Shown piece after piece: positions 41,480-49,137 of a stretch of DNA of 64,000 nucleotides. The stretch is taken from contig NZ_CP108644.1 of NCBI RefSeq assembly GCF_041435495.1, positions 3,891,501 through 3,955,500 on the forward strand. The letters run 5' to 3'. The position numbers were made by a program, and so were the translations under genes. The first letter of the stretch is position 1. Each line of letters begins with the position of its first letter. The stretch is from Streptomyces sp. NBC_01116. GTDB taxonomy: Bacteria; Actinomycetota; Actinomycetes; Streptomycetales; Streptomycetaceae. Under the pieces are notes generated by a model. It searched no databases. It saw only the letters and a program-made list of their open reading frames with translations, and had not been told where the DNA came from.

Positions 41480-41890
41480 ATGCGCATCGGAGAACTCGCG
41501 GCCGTCACGGGGGCCAGCGTCCGGTCCCTGCGCTACTACGAGGAGCAGCGCCTCCTGACGAGCCGCCGCAGCCCGAGCGGCCAGCGGCACTACACGCACG
41601 CCGAGGTCGAGCGGGTCCGCTTCATCCAGCGGCTCTACGCCGCCGGCCTGTCCAGCCGCACCATCACGGAGCTGCTGCCCTGCGTCGAGGCCCCCAGCGA
41701 GGAGACCTCCGACGCGGCGATGGAGCGGATGGAGCAGGAGCGGGAGCGGCTCTCCGCGCACATCGACGACCTCTGCTCCACCCGGGACGCCCTGGACGCC
41801 CTGATGGCCGTCAACCGGGCCCACCGCGGCACCCTGCGCCCGGGGGAGCGAAGTGTCCGCGACAAAGACGGAGCGGGTCTCCTTTCTTAA
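41480..41890 (+). CDS. MerR-family regulator
   Basis: 136-residue regulator. The winged HTH reads MRIGELAAVTGASVRSLRYYEEQRLLTSRRSPSGQRHYTHAEVERVRFI, followed by the long dimer coiled coil (ERMEQERERLSAHIDDLCSTRDALDALM). The effector domain is short, with only two Cys (LLPCVEA, DLCSTR), so the signal could be thiol-reactive or electrophilic. Divergent from the OYE reductase and next to a palindromic promoter, it probably senses the reductase's substrate class. Confidence 0.9.
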   Translation: MRIGELAAVTGASVRSLRYYEEQRLLTSRRSPSGQRHYTHAEVERVRFIQRLYAAGLSSRTITELLPCVEAPSEETSDAAMERMEQERERLSAHIDDLCSTRDALDALMAVNRAHRGTLRPGERSVRDKDGAGLLS

Positions 41891-42049
41891 CGGAGAACAG
41901 CGGAAGAATATATTCAGCGCGACCTTTTCCGGAATTCCCGAGTCGCCCTGAAAACCTTTGCCGGGGATCCCGAAATGCCCTTAACCTGAGGCCACTTCGG
42001 GGTTCCGGACGTGCGAGCGAGCGACGACCGGACCCTTTCTCTCCACCCT

Positions 42050-42078
42050 CCGGGCATTTCGTTACCCGGAATGCCCGG
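42050..42078. promoter_or_regulatory. inverted repeat in the fascin-like gene 5' region
   Basis: CCGGGCATT (42050-42058) and AATGCCCGG (42070-42078) are perfect inverted repeats with an 11-nt loop, ending 22 bp before the GTG at 42101. In RNA it would form a stem just upstream of the ribosome site. A near-consensus TATATT hexamer is further upstream at 41909-41914. Confidence 0.5.
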
Positions 42079-42100
42079 CCATGAAAAGCGAGGAAGACCT

Positions 42101-42775
42101 GTGCGACGCATGACCTCCGCCCTCCTTTCCCTGAGCGCCCTGCTGACCGCCTCCGTCCTGGCCGCCCCGGCGGCCGGAGCGGCCCCGCAAGACGCCCGCC
42201 CGGCCGGCGTCCCCGCAGGCTGGGAGCGGGTGGCCGGAGACGACCTGACGCACGTCACCGGCGCGTCCGGCAGACCGCAGTCCCTGTCCCCCTCCGGCAG
42301 AAGCGCCGCCGCCCCGGCCGACGAGACCGGCCCCGTGGCCATCAAGTCGGTGCGCAACGGAAAGTTCACGGCCACCGAGGTGAATTACCCCGCGCCCAAC
42401 ACCGGTGCGCTGCGCGCCCGTTCCGCCCAGGTCGGCGGCGCGTGGGAGAGCTTCGCGTTCGAGTGGGACGAGGCCAGTGGGACCTACGCCATCAAGTCCC
42501 TCGCGAACAACCGCTACGTGGCGGTCGAAAAGAACTTCACCGGCCAGGCCCAGAACACCCTGCGGGCCCGTTCGACGAGCGCGGGCGGCTGGGAGCGGTT
42601 CGAGGTCTACCACAACGAGGACCTGAACCTCTACGCGCTCCGCTCCACCCTGAACAACCTCTTCGTCGCGATGGAGAACAGCTACACGGGTTCGCTCCAG
42701 TACACGCTGCGCGCCCGCTCCGCCGACGTCACCGGCTCCTGGGAGCAGTTCGACCTGTACAACATCGTCGGCTGA
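42101..42775 (+). CDS. secreted fascin-like beta-trefoil protein
   Basis: 224-residue exported protein. The signal peptide (VRRMTSALLSLSALLTASVLAAPAAGAAP) is followed by a Ser/Ala linker and three similar repeats of about 45 residues: VAIKSVRNGKFTATEVNY, YAIKSLANNRYVAVEKNFTG and YALRSTLNNLFVAMENSYTG, each ending in LRARS. This is the fascin/actin-crosslinking-like beta-trefoil pattern, used in many secreted proteins for carbohydrate or protein binding. No catalytic domain is attached. GTG 42101 has AGGA at 42091. The ligand is unknown. Confidence 0.85.
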   Translation: MRRMTSALLSLSALLTASVLAAPAAGAAPQDARPAGVPAGWERVAGDDLTHVTGASGRPQSLSPSGRSAAAPADETGPVAIKSVRNGKFTATEVNYPAPNTGALRARSAQVGGAWESFAFEWDEASGTYAIKSLANNRYVAVEKNFTGQAQNTLRARSTSAGGWERFEVYHNEDLNLYALRSTLNNLFVAMENSYTGSLQYTLRARSADVTGSWEQFDLYNIVG

Positions 42776-42928
42776 TCCCGCCCGCCCGCGCCCCGGCCTC
42801 CCTCCGCACCCGGACGGAGGCCGGGGCGCGGCGCGCGCCCGACCCGCCGCACCCGCCACCGAGGTCTGCCGCCCAGCCCGCCGACCCGAGGCCTGCCGCC
42901 CAGCCGGCGCCGCCGCGAAGTCTGCCGC

Positions 42929-43579
42929 TCAGCCGGCCGCCGCGAGCACGGAGAGCCCCGGCCCGTCCAGCTCGTCGAGGGCCACCCGCCGCCCGGACAC
43001 CGCCAGGAGCAGGGACAGCGCGGGACCCGTCACCGCCGGCCCCTCCCCGATCGACAGGTCGGCGTCGGTCGCCGTCAGCCGTACGGACGCCACCGCCTCC
43101 TTCGCCCCGCCGAAGGACGCCGGTGTACGCGCCTGAAGGCGGAGCGCACGCACCACGGCCTCCTGCGGGTAGGAGCGGACCAGGCCCACCGCACGGCGGA
43201 CGTCCTCGCCATGGACGACCTCCTCGACCAGCCGGGTGTCGAGCGGGGCCGGAGGAGTCGTCGTCCGCGACACCACCCGCCGCAGCCGCTCCAGCGTCTC
43301 CTGCGGCGAGGCCCCGCGCTCGCGCTCCACGCCGCGCGCGTTCTGGCGGTCGAAGTCGAACCGCGCCCGCACGAGGCCTGCCACGAAGCCGATCCGCGTC
43401 GTACGGGCGGTGTCCACCAGATGCGCCGCCACATCGCGCACGGTCCATCCCTCGCAGAGCGACGGCGCATCCCACTGTCCGGCGTCCAGCCGGGCGAGGT
43501 CGTCGGCCAGGGCTGCGCGCTCCGCGTGCACCATCCGCCAGACCTCGCGCTTCGCGTCGCTCTCCACGGCTGCCTCCAC
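42929..43579 (-). CDS. maleylpyruvate isomerase family (DinB-like) protein
   Basis: 216 residues in the mycothiol-dependent maleylpyruvate isomerase family: N-terminal four-helix DinB-like domain with LCEGWTVRDVAAHLVDTARTTR (metal-binding His) and VEEVVHGEDVRRAVG (second His/Glu region), and a C-terminal domain RLTATDADLSIGEGPAVTGPALSLLLAVSGR. Members use mycothiol as a thiol cofactor, which this organism makes. The substrate is unknown and the annotation should not be read as maleylpyruvate isomerase activity. Stand-alone gene. Confidence 0.85.
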   Translation of the reverse strand: MEAAVESDAKREVWRMVHAERAALADDLARLDAGQWDAPSLCEGWTVRDVAAHLVDTARTTRIGFVAGLVRARFDFDRQNARGVERERGASPQETLERLRRVVSRTTTPPAPLDTRLVEEVVHGEDVRRAVGLVRSYPQEAVVRALRLQARTPASFGGAKEAVASVRLTATDADLSIGEGPAVTGPALSLLLAVSGRRVALDELDGPGLSVLAAAG

Positions 43580-43835
43580 TCGAATCCGGTGACCACGTCT
43601 GCCGTATGAGACCTCGGGCGCCGCCGAAACTCATCGCGTCCCCGCCCACCGGAAATGGATCAAGAAAGGTGATCTTGTCCAACTGTGTCATGACTTCGTA
43701 ACAGCGCGCCGACAGCACAACTCCACCGCGTCACGGCCTATCCAACTGGACGTGACCCACGCCACTCCGAGGCACGGGGATCCGGGCGCCGGACCGGGCG
43801 TCCCGCCATGACCGTTCGAGAAACCGGGGAACGAC

Positions 43836-44327
43836 ATGACCATCATCCGACGTGCATCAGCCATCGGCGCCGCCGTCACCGCCACCGCCTGCGCCGCGAT
43901 CGCCCTCGCCCCGGCCGCCGCCGCGGCGGAGCCGACGACCCAGCGGGCCGCGGCGGCACCGAAGGCCACGGCGGCGAAGGCCGCGGCAGCGAAGTACAAC
44001 GGCGCCTGTGGCGGGGGCTACTCCGTGGTGAACTCCGCGCAGATCGGCACCAAGGGCACGGTATTCCTCACCTACAGCTCCGCCACCGGCAAGAACTGCG
44101 TGGTGACCGTCCGCACCACCCCCGGGAAGGCCGTGCACATGACGGCCTCGCTCGGGTTCGCCTCTCCCACCACGACGGTCTCGGACACGGGGTACTACAC
44201 CACGTACGCCGGACCGGTCTATCTCGACGCACGCGGCCTGTGCGTCACGTGGCGGGGCGAGATCTCCGGTGAGGTGGCGGGCAAGAACGGCACCAACTGC
44301 GGTTCCCTGGCGGCGAACCGGCACTGA
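43836..44327 (+). CDS. spore-associated protein A-like secreted protein
   Basis: 163-residue exported protein. The signal peptide ends at about residue 31 (AAAAEP), an Ala/Lys stretch follows, then a conserved domain: KYNGACGGGYSVVNSAQIGTKGTVFLTYSSATGKNCVVTVRTT... LCVTWRGEISGEVAGKNGTNCGSL. Four Cys could form two disulfides. The pattern matches SapA of Streptomyces spore coats as I remember it. Surface or spore association is inferred. ATG 43836 follows GGGGA. A long perfect terminator follows. Confidence 0.8.
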   Translation: MTIIRRASAIGAAVTATACAAIALAPAAAAAEPTTQRAAAAPKATAAKAAAAKYNGACGGGYSVVNSAQIGTKGTVFLTYSSATGKNCVVTVRTTPGKAVHMTASLGFASPTTTVSDTGYYTTYAGPVYLDARGLCVTWRGEISGEVAGKNGTNCGSLAANRH

Positions 44328-44347
44328 GCCCGCGCTGTACGAAGACG

Positions 44348-44383
44348 GCCCGGCGCGTGGTGTGCGCACACCACGCGCCGGGC
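44348..44383. terminator. perfect 36-bp palindrome terminator
   Basis: Uninterrupted 18-bp inverted arms centred between 44365 and 44366 (core GCGTGGTGTGCGCACACCAC). It starts 20 bp after the SapA-like stop. No U-run follows, which is usual in Streptomyces terminators. Confidence 0.8.
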
Positions 44384-44502
44384 GGTCGGCTTTACTCACG
44401 AGTAGTGCCGCCACTTGTTCACGGGTCCGGGTTCCGGCTCACTTTCCGTGGAGGGCCGACCGACCGTAGCGTCACCCCCTCGACCGGCAGTGAGAGGCTG
44501 AC

Positions 44503-44916
44503 GTGAGCCAGTACTACACATTGCGTGACCAAACCCTGTGGAACCCGTCCAACGGAGCATCCCGGCTGTTCATGAGCCAGGTCACCGTCTATCAAGCCGA
44601 AGTGGGTGTGCCATCCGGCATCGGCCCCATGGAAGCTGACGAGTGTCAGATCGACTCCATCGCATTCGCAGCGTTCGTCGACGCCTTGCTCACCTGGCAC
44701 GGCGAAACCAGGCACGCCATCATGGCCACCCTGTCCGAAGGGTTCGTCGCCACTGTGCTGGCCTGGGCCGAGAAAGCGAACATCGAGGTGAAATGGGAGG
44801 CTGCCGAGCGCGCCGAGCGCTGCTATCTCGAGACGGCTTCGGACCCCCACGCAAAGGAGTGGACAGCCGCACTGCAACAGAAGTCACATGAGCTCATCCG
44901 ACACATAGCGGCCTGA
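44503..44916 (+). CDS. DUF6086-like hypothetical protein
   Basis: 137-residue protein starting (GTG) MSQYYTLRDQTLWNPSNGASRLFMSQV, with SGIGPMEADECQIDSIAFAAFVDALL in the middle and a long helix ending KSHELIRHIAA. I recall the opening motif (QYF-x-TLWNPSN-x-x-x-RLF) and SGIGP-x-x-x-DECEID from the DUF6086 family, which has no assigned role and often sits in WXG-like/regulator neighbourhoods. GAGAGG precedes the GTG with 6-nt spacing. Codon use is slightly less GC-rich than its neighbours, consistent with an accessory gene. Confidence 0.65.
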   Translation: MSQYYTLRDQTLWNPSNGASRLFMSQVTVYQAEVGVPSGIGPMEADECQIDSIAFAAFVDALLTWHGETRHAIMATLSEGFVATVLAWAEKANIEVKWEAAERAERCYLETASDPHAKEWTAALQQKSHELIRHIAA

Positions 44917-45018
44917 GGCTCGTCTGCCACCACCTGCGGCAGGCTCGCAAGCGTTGCCCTCACGGTCGATGCCCGCGGCGAGAGTCCGGATGGCCAACTC
45001 GATCCTCGGGGGACAACG

Positions 45019-45171
45019 GTGAACGCGGTCGCTCCTGGGGCCACCAGGACGGCGACCAGCGGAGCCGTCTTCGACGTGCCGGGCCTCACCGAGCAGATAT
45101 CCGGCACGACAGCGCTCAACCGGCAGATCGTCGACGCGAGCGGCGGCCTGTTCCGCGGCCCACGCTTCTGA
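45019..45171 (+). pseudogene. short ORF or remnant, unrecognised
   Basis: Fifty codons from a GTG (GGGGGA before it) to TGA, ending LTEQISGTTALNRQIVDASGGLFRGPRF. It reads like the C-terminal part of a larger protein but no family can be named. It lies in the gene-poor 44917-45351 stretch together with a transposase fragment, so decay of an inserted segment is the simplest view. Confidence 0.25.
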
Positions 45172-45285
45172 CCGAAGAGGGCTGAGCGAGGGCGGCGCAG
45201 CGTGTCGTTCCTCCCGCCGTTCTCCGACAGCACCGGGGTACGTGCCAGGGCAGCATCGGGGCGCTCCTGGTGAAGGGTCCTGGTC

Positions 45286-45348
45286 ATGCCGCAGATGCCC
45301 AAGGTCGAGCTGTACGCGGCGATCCGGCGTGATCACCGTGCCGGCTGA
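45286..45348 (+). pseudogene. IS21-type transposase N-terminal fragment
   Basis: Twenty codons, MPQMPKVELYAAIRRDHRAG, then TGA. VELYAAIRRDHRA is the conserved opening of IS21-family (IstA-like) transposases just before their HTH. The rest of the transposase and the IstB gene are missing, so this is a remnant left beside the M55 peptidase gene. Confidence 0.55.
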
Positions 45349-45351
45349 ACC

Positions 45352-46179
45352 CTAGCCAGGTTTGATGGTGGCGAGCTGAGCGAGTAGGAGGACCAGCCGG
45401 TAGGCGTCGCCGAAGTCGGCCGCCGTGAAGGTGACCGTCCGGCCGTCCTCACCGCGTGAGACCCCCGGCGCGAGTGTCGCCAGATCGACCATGAACGGCG
45501 CGTACAGGTCGACTTCGACGTCGAGCGGTCCGGCGAGGGAAAACGGTGAAACCTGGGCGCGCCGTGTGATGGCTTCGGCGGCAGCACGGCGCAGCCGCTC
45601 TCGCGCTTCTTCGGGGTGCAGGGCGATGGCAGCGCCCTGGCCAAGGGCTTGCTTGACCGCAACGGTGACTGCGGACGGGAGCAGATCCCGCAGTTCGGCG
45701 CAGGCGCTGTCGTCGCCGCTGAGCAGCACGACAGGTACGTCCAGATGTCCGGCCATGGCGGCGTTGAGGCCGATCTCTCCCATGGAACGTCCGGCCACGC
45801 GCACGTCGAGGATGCCGTCGTTCATCGTGTGCGCCAGTACGGCCGGTCCGCCGCCGGAGCGGGCGTGGTAGCCGACGAGCAGGACCGCGTCGGTCTGTTC
45901 GTCGAGTCCGCCGAGCATGCCCAGAGGCCGCGGCTTGCCACGGACCAAGTGCGCCCGGCGGTCGAGTTCTTCGGGCAGCAGGTTACGGAACGGGCCGTGT
46001 GCGTCGGCGACCAGCACCTCGGCCGTGGGTTCGGCGTCCAGGACACCGGCGATCACAGCGTTCGCCTCGGCTGTCATCAACGCCCGGCCACGCGCGTAGT
46101 CGTAGCCATCCGGGTTCGTCTCGGTGGGATGCACGATCCCCGAGATGCCCTCCATGTCGACAGAGATCAATATCTTCAT
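45352..46179 (-). CDS. M55-family D-aminopeptidase (DppA-like)
   Basis: 275-residue zinc peptidase. Predicted zinc ligands match DppA: D8 and E10 in LISVDMEGISGI, H61 in ADAHGPFRNLL, and H105 in VGYHARSGGGPAVLAHTMND. Relatives release D-amino acids from short peptides, probably recycling peptidoglycan or scavenging peptides; in Bacillus the gene sits with a dipeptide transporter, absent here. The ATG at 46179 lacks a good ribosome site. The stop is 3 bp from the IS remnant on the other strand. Confidence 0.87.
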   Translation of the reverse strand: MKILISVDMEGISGIVHPTETNPDGYDYARGRALMTAEANAVIAGVLDAEPTAEVLVADAHGPFRNLLPEELDRRAHLVRGKPRPLGMLGGLDEQTDAVLLVGYHARSGGGPAVLAHTMNDGILDVRVAGRSMGEIGLNAAMAGHLDVPVVLLSGDDSACAELRDLLPSAVTVAVKQALGQGAAIALHPEEARERLRRAAAEAITRRAQVSPFSLAGPLDVEVDLYAPFMVDLATLAPGVSRGEDGRTVTFTAADFGDAYRLVLLLAQLATIKPG

Positions 46180-46270
46180 AAGTTTGGGAGCCTACTTGCC
46201 CTGCGCACCAGGCCGACATGAATCCCTGCCCCTGCCGGCCGGGCCGCTTCCGTTCGCCCCCCGGGCCCTA

Positions 46271-46432
46271 AGGGCTGTCCCGCAATTCCCGGTGGATCGG
46301 CGCGCGGCGTCAGATGCGGTGCATCGCAAGGCGGAGGGGCGTCCGCATACTGGATGTATGGGGATGTTCCGACAACGCGGCGAGGTGCCGTAGCTGTCGT
46401 CGCGCGCCCGCCGGGAATTGCGGGACAGCCCT
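46271..46432. mobile_element. 162-bp MITE with 22-bp terminal repeats
   Basis: Perfect 22-bp terminal inverted repeats (left starts AGGGCTGTCCCGCAATTCCC at 46271, right ends at 46432) are flanked on both sides by TA (46269-46270 and 46433-46434), the target duplication of IS630/Tc1-type elements. The inside has no ORF and is itself partly self-complementary (GGCGCGCG/CGCGCGCC; CATAC-tggat-GTATG at the centre), so the whole element can fold as a long hairpin. It would be mobilised by a transposase elsewhere. Confidence 0.85.
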
Positions 46433-46842
46433 TAGCGTGACGCCCCGCACGGGCAGCACTTCGGGGACAGGACGGACAGCAGGTGCCGGGCCGCCACAGG
46501 AAACGCGAGGTACGGGCGCACGGTCCACTCCGTCCACCGGTCGCCGTGCCCGAGCGAGAACCCGCAGGTACGCCCCCGGTGCAGCGCGGCGATCGTGCGC
46601 ACGCGGCCTCCGCCGTCGATCCGCTCCAGCGCCTCACGCCGCGCGTCGGGGGCCATGGTCTCCGCGAGAGCCCGCGCTTCCACCCGGAACCGGCGGAGCG
46701 CTTCGGCAGCCGTGGGTACGGAGTATCGCACGAAGGCGTCGGGAGCGCTGCCGCGCAACAAGGGGTACGTGGACCGCTCGCACCAGTAGGCGTGGCGTTC
46801 CGAGCCCTCGGAGTGCGTCGGGTCGGGATCGGGGTCGCACAT
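46432..46842 (-). CDS. hypothetical protein with CCPC tail, ending at the MITE
   Basis: 136-residue protein starting MCDPDPDPTHSEGSERHAYW with a central helical part (AAEALRRFRVEARALAETM) and GGRVRTIAALHRGRTCGFSLGHGDRWTEWTVRPYLAFPV. The C-terminus is LSPKCCPCGASR. A perfect AGGAGG lies 9 nt before the ATG, so expression is likely. The TAA stop is formed by the TA target duplication and the last base of the MITE, so the original C-terminus may have been altered. No family recognised. Confidence 0.6.
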   Translation of the reverse strand: MCDPDPDPTHSEGSERHAYWCERSTYPLLRGSAPDAFVRYSVPTAAEALRRFRVEARALAETMAPDARREALERIDGGGRVRTIAALHRGRTCGFSLGHGDRWTEWTVRPYLAFPVAARHLLSVLSPKCCPCGASR

Positions 46843-47128
46843 GACGGAGCCTCCTGATGTGACGCCAGGAACGCCCCCCGCCCACAGCCGGCGTGACGAG
46901 CTGCGGCAAGGGGGCGCCCCGGTTCAACACTCCCCCAACGGGCGCAGGCGGTAGGGGAGTTGGCCACCACTCGGCGCGGTGGCACATCCGGAAGCTAGCG
47001 TGTGAAGCGGATGTGTTTCAAGTGTTTGACGCCTAACGGGTGAGGTGCACATCTGTGTGACGGGACAGAAAACGCGGGCGGCCTCCACCTGCGCCGGTGG
47101 AGGCCGCCCGCTGCCGGAGCGCAGAAGC
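46843..47128. other. intergenic, no gene seen
   Basis: 286 bp. A weak inverted pair (GGGGCGCCCC near 46911 region) and an AT-richer patch, AAGTGTTTGACGCCTAAC at 47018-47035, possibly a promoter element, are the only features seen. Confidence 0.4.
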
Positions 47129-47326
47129 TCAGGCCAAATCGTCGAACTCGCCTTCCTTCGCGCCACCCAGGAACGCACGGAGCTTGGCGCGCGTGGTGCG
47201 GACGATCACGTCGGGGTTGTCGCTCTCGCGTAGCAGGATCTCACCGCCGTGCTCAGCGAGTTCCAGGCAGTCGGAGCCCTCCGCATTCGAGGACTTCGAT
47301 GACTTGCGCCACTGAATTTCCAACAT
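47129..47326 (-). CDS. DUF397 protein
   Basis: 65-residue protein, MLEIQWRKSSKSSNAEGSDCLELAEHGGEILLRESDNPDVIVRTTRAKLRAFLGG in segments, exactly the DUF397 pattern (WRKSS-x-S...G-x-x-CVEVA...I-x-VRDSK). Such proteins are paired with XRE/DUF5753 regulators in Streptomyces and modulate them (WhiJ/BldB-related systems). It follows the XRE gene by 10 bp on the same strand, so they are cotranscribed. AAAGG lies before the ATG. Confidence 0.93.
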   Translation of the reverse strand: MLEIQWRKSSKSSNAEGSDCLELAEHGGEILLRESDNPDVIVRTTRAKLRAFLGGAKEGEFDDLA

Positions 47327-47336
47327 TCTCACGCCT

Positions 47337-48188
47337 TTATACTTGTTTAGCGATTCCACGAATGAAGTCTCGCGAGCTCTCCGGGTCGAGAGATCTCTCC
47401 TCGGTTCGGTCCAGCGCGACTCGCCAGTTCTCCAGACTCGTCTCCGAATCCAGGAAACCCGACCCGGTCGAGGTGTCCGTCTGGACGGTGTCGAGCTGCG
47501 GAACGACACCGTAGACGTAGTGTGCCGAACTGCTGGCGTACGGGAAACCGCCCGCCGCGAAGGGGATCGCACGGATAACGACGTTCTCCCGATCCGACTG
47601 GCGCAGCAGGTGGTCGAGTTGATTGCGGGCGACCGCCGCACCGCCATAGGTCATACGCAGCGCAGCCTCGTGGATCAGGAACGTGCAGGTGGCCAGCTCG
47701 TCCCGGTCAAGGACATCACGACGCCTCAGCCGGTGCGACAACTGACGCCTCTGGCGGGCAGGCGTGGGCGGCGGCACGCTCTCCGCGAAGACGGCGCGTG
47801 CGTAGTCCTCGGTCTGGAGCAAGCCGGGCATATACATGATCTGGACCGACCTGATGCCGACCGCGTGATACTCCAGCTCCGCCAGGTCAAGGGCATCACT
47901 GGTGAGGTGACCTCGATAATCCTCCCACCAGCCGCTTATGCGCTCGGTTGCCATTCCCGCGAGAGCCTCGATATAGGCGCGGTCGGGACACCCGTAGTGG
48001 CCGGCCCAGGCACGAACCCGTTCGGCACTGACACCGAACCTCCCGGATTCGATGTTGCTGATGGTGGTGCGATCCGTACCGAGCATCCCCGCCGCACCCG
48101 TGAGCGACAGCCCTGTGTGCTCACGAATCCGACGCAGCTCGGTACCCACACGGCGCTGCCGCGCCGTGGGCGCCTTCCTCGATGGCAT
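47337..48188 (-). CDS. XRE regulator with DUF5753 (WhiJ-like)
   Basis: 283 residues. The N-terminal HTH is VGTELRRIREHTGLSLTGAAGMLGTDRTTISNIESGRFGVS (about 14-54), followed by the DUF5753 domain (YMPGLLQTEDYARAVF, HEAALRMTYGG, ENVVIRAIPFAAGGFPYASSSAHYVYG). Paralogues such as WhiJ control development or secondary metabolism with a small DUF397 partner. It is divergent from an anti-sigma-type ATPase, the third member of the usual set. A palindrome at 48267-48282 is a likely target. Confidence 0.92.
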   Translation of the reverse strand: MPSRKAPTARQRRVGTELRRIREHTGLSLTGAAGMLGTDRTTISNIESGRFGVSAERVRAWAGHYGCPDRAYIEALAGMATERISGWWEDYRGHLTSDALDLAELEYHAVGIRSVQIMYMPGLLQTEDYARAVFAESVPPPTPARQRRQLSHRLRRRDVLDRDELATCTFLIHEAALRMTYGGAAVARNQLDHLLRQSDRENVVIRAIPFAAGGFPYASSSAHYVYGVVPQLDTVQTDTSTGSGFLDSETSLENWRVALDRTEERSLDPESSRDFIRGIAKQV

Positions 48189-48266
48189 CGGCCCTCCTCT
48201 CGTCGGGTCCCAGTGTGGACCCCCACTCTGTAGGCATCCAATCCGTCGAAGAAGTTACGAGATCGC

Positions 48267-48282
48267 GTCTAACGCGTTAGAC
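48267..48282. promoter_or_regulatory. perfect 16-bp palindrome between XRE and ATPase genes
   Basis: GTCTAACGCGTTAGAC is fully self-complementary. It lies 78 bp from the XRE start and about 155 bp before the ATPase start, with TACGGT (48290-48295) just after it that could be a -10 element reading towards the ATPase. Confidence 0.72.
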
Positions 48283-48436
48283 CATGCGCTACGGTTCGTC
48301 GCAGCACCGCGCTACACCTCGGTAGTCCCGAAGTGCAGCCGCCCCGCCGCGCGTTGGCACGTGCGGCTCGGCGGCCATCGCCACGGGCCGGGCGCAGCGC
48401 ACCCGTTCACCGAACCGGACCACAGGGGAGACCGAC

Positions 48437-48889
48437 ATGACCGCTGCACCCTCAACTTCCGTACGCGTCAACCCACTCGGCGGCGAGGTCTACCGCCTCA
48501 CCCTGCCGAACACCGCGAGCGCACCGCGTCTCGCCCGGGACTTCGTCACCTCGCTGCTGAAGGTCAGCCGGCACCTCGGGCTGGTCGACGACGCCCGGAT
48601 CTGCGTGACCGAGCTGGTCACCAACGCTCACCGCCACACCGGTACACCGTTGATCCGGGTCCACGCGGCCGTCAACCGGAAGCGGGTCACCGTCACCGTC
48701 ACGGATGAGGGCGGCCCGCTCACCGGCACGCTCGACGCACTGCCGGTGGATCCGGAGGCGGAGGACGGGCGAGGGCTCGCGCTCGTCGAGAGCCTGGCGC
48801 TGGCCTGGGGGACGCGAGGCGGGGGTCCACGGCACCCCGGGCGCAAGGTCGTCTGGTTCATGCTCGGGCGGCCGGAGCCGACCTCGTGA
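48437..48889 (+). CDS. anti-sigma-factor-like ATP-binding protein (HATPase_c_2)
   Basis: 150-residue GHKL ATPase of the RsbW/SpoIIAB type. The N box is CVTELVTNAHRHTG, the G1 box VTDEGGPL, and the G2-like box EDGRGLALVESLALAWG. Such stand-alone domains are the AbaA-type third member of the WhiJ-like XRE/DUF397 sets. It may phosphorylate an antagonist or bind a sigma factor, but no such partner is adjacent. ATG 48437 follows GGGGAGACCGAC. Confidence 0.88.
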   Translation: MTAAPSTSVRVNPLGGEVYRLTLPNTASAPRLARDFVTSLLKVSRHLGLVDDARICVTELVTNAHRHTGTPLIRVHAAVNRKRVTVTVTDEGGPLTGTLDALPVDPEAEDGRGLALVESLALAWGTRGGGPRHPGRKVVWFMLGRPEPTS

Positions 48890-49137
48890 GCGTCATCCCG
48901 TGGGGCTTCGCCGTGGCAGCCGTCGTTCTCGGCGTGCTCGCGGCCGGGATCGCCCTCGCGCCGGGGCCCACCGTGAGGGAAGCGCCGCGGCGTGGCTCTG
49001 CGGTGATGCCGCCGGCCGCGAATTCGTCCCCGGCCACGCGCTGCCCGCCGGGCGGGCCAGCGTGCGCGAACCCTTCGCCGGCTTCGCGCTCGCCTTCGTC
49101 ACCCGGTTCGGCTCGACGCCGAACTCCCGACCGCTGA
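48886..49137 (+). CDS. small membrane protein candidate
   Basis: Eighty-three codons from a GTG that overlaps the ATPase stop (GTGA). The first 30 residues form one hydrophobic helix (PWGFAVAAVVLGVLAAGIALAPG), suggesting a real small membrane protein, but the remainder is Pro/Ser/Arg low complexity typical of wrong-frame reading. A frameshift after the helix or chance overlap are both possible. The following 49138-49385 has no other supported gene. Confidence 0.35.
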   Translation: MSVIPWGFAVAAVVLGVLAAGIALAPGPTVREAPRRGSAVMPPAANSSPATRCPPGGPACANPSPASRSPSSPGSARRRTPDR

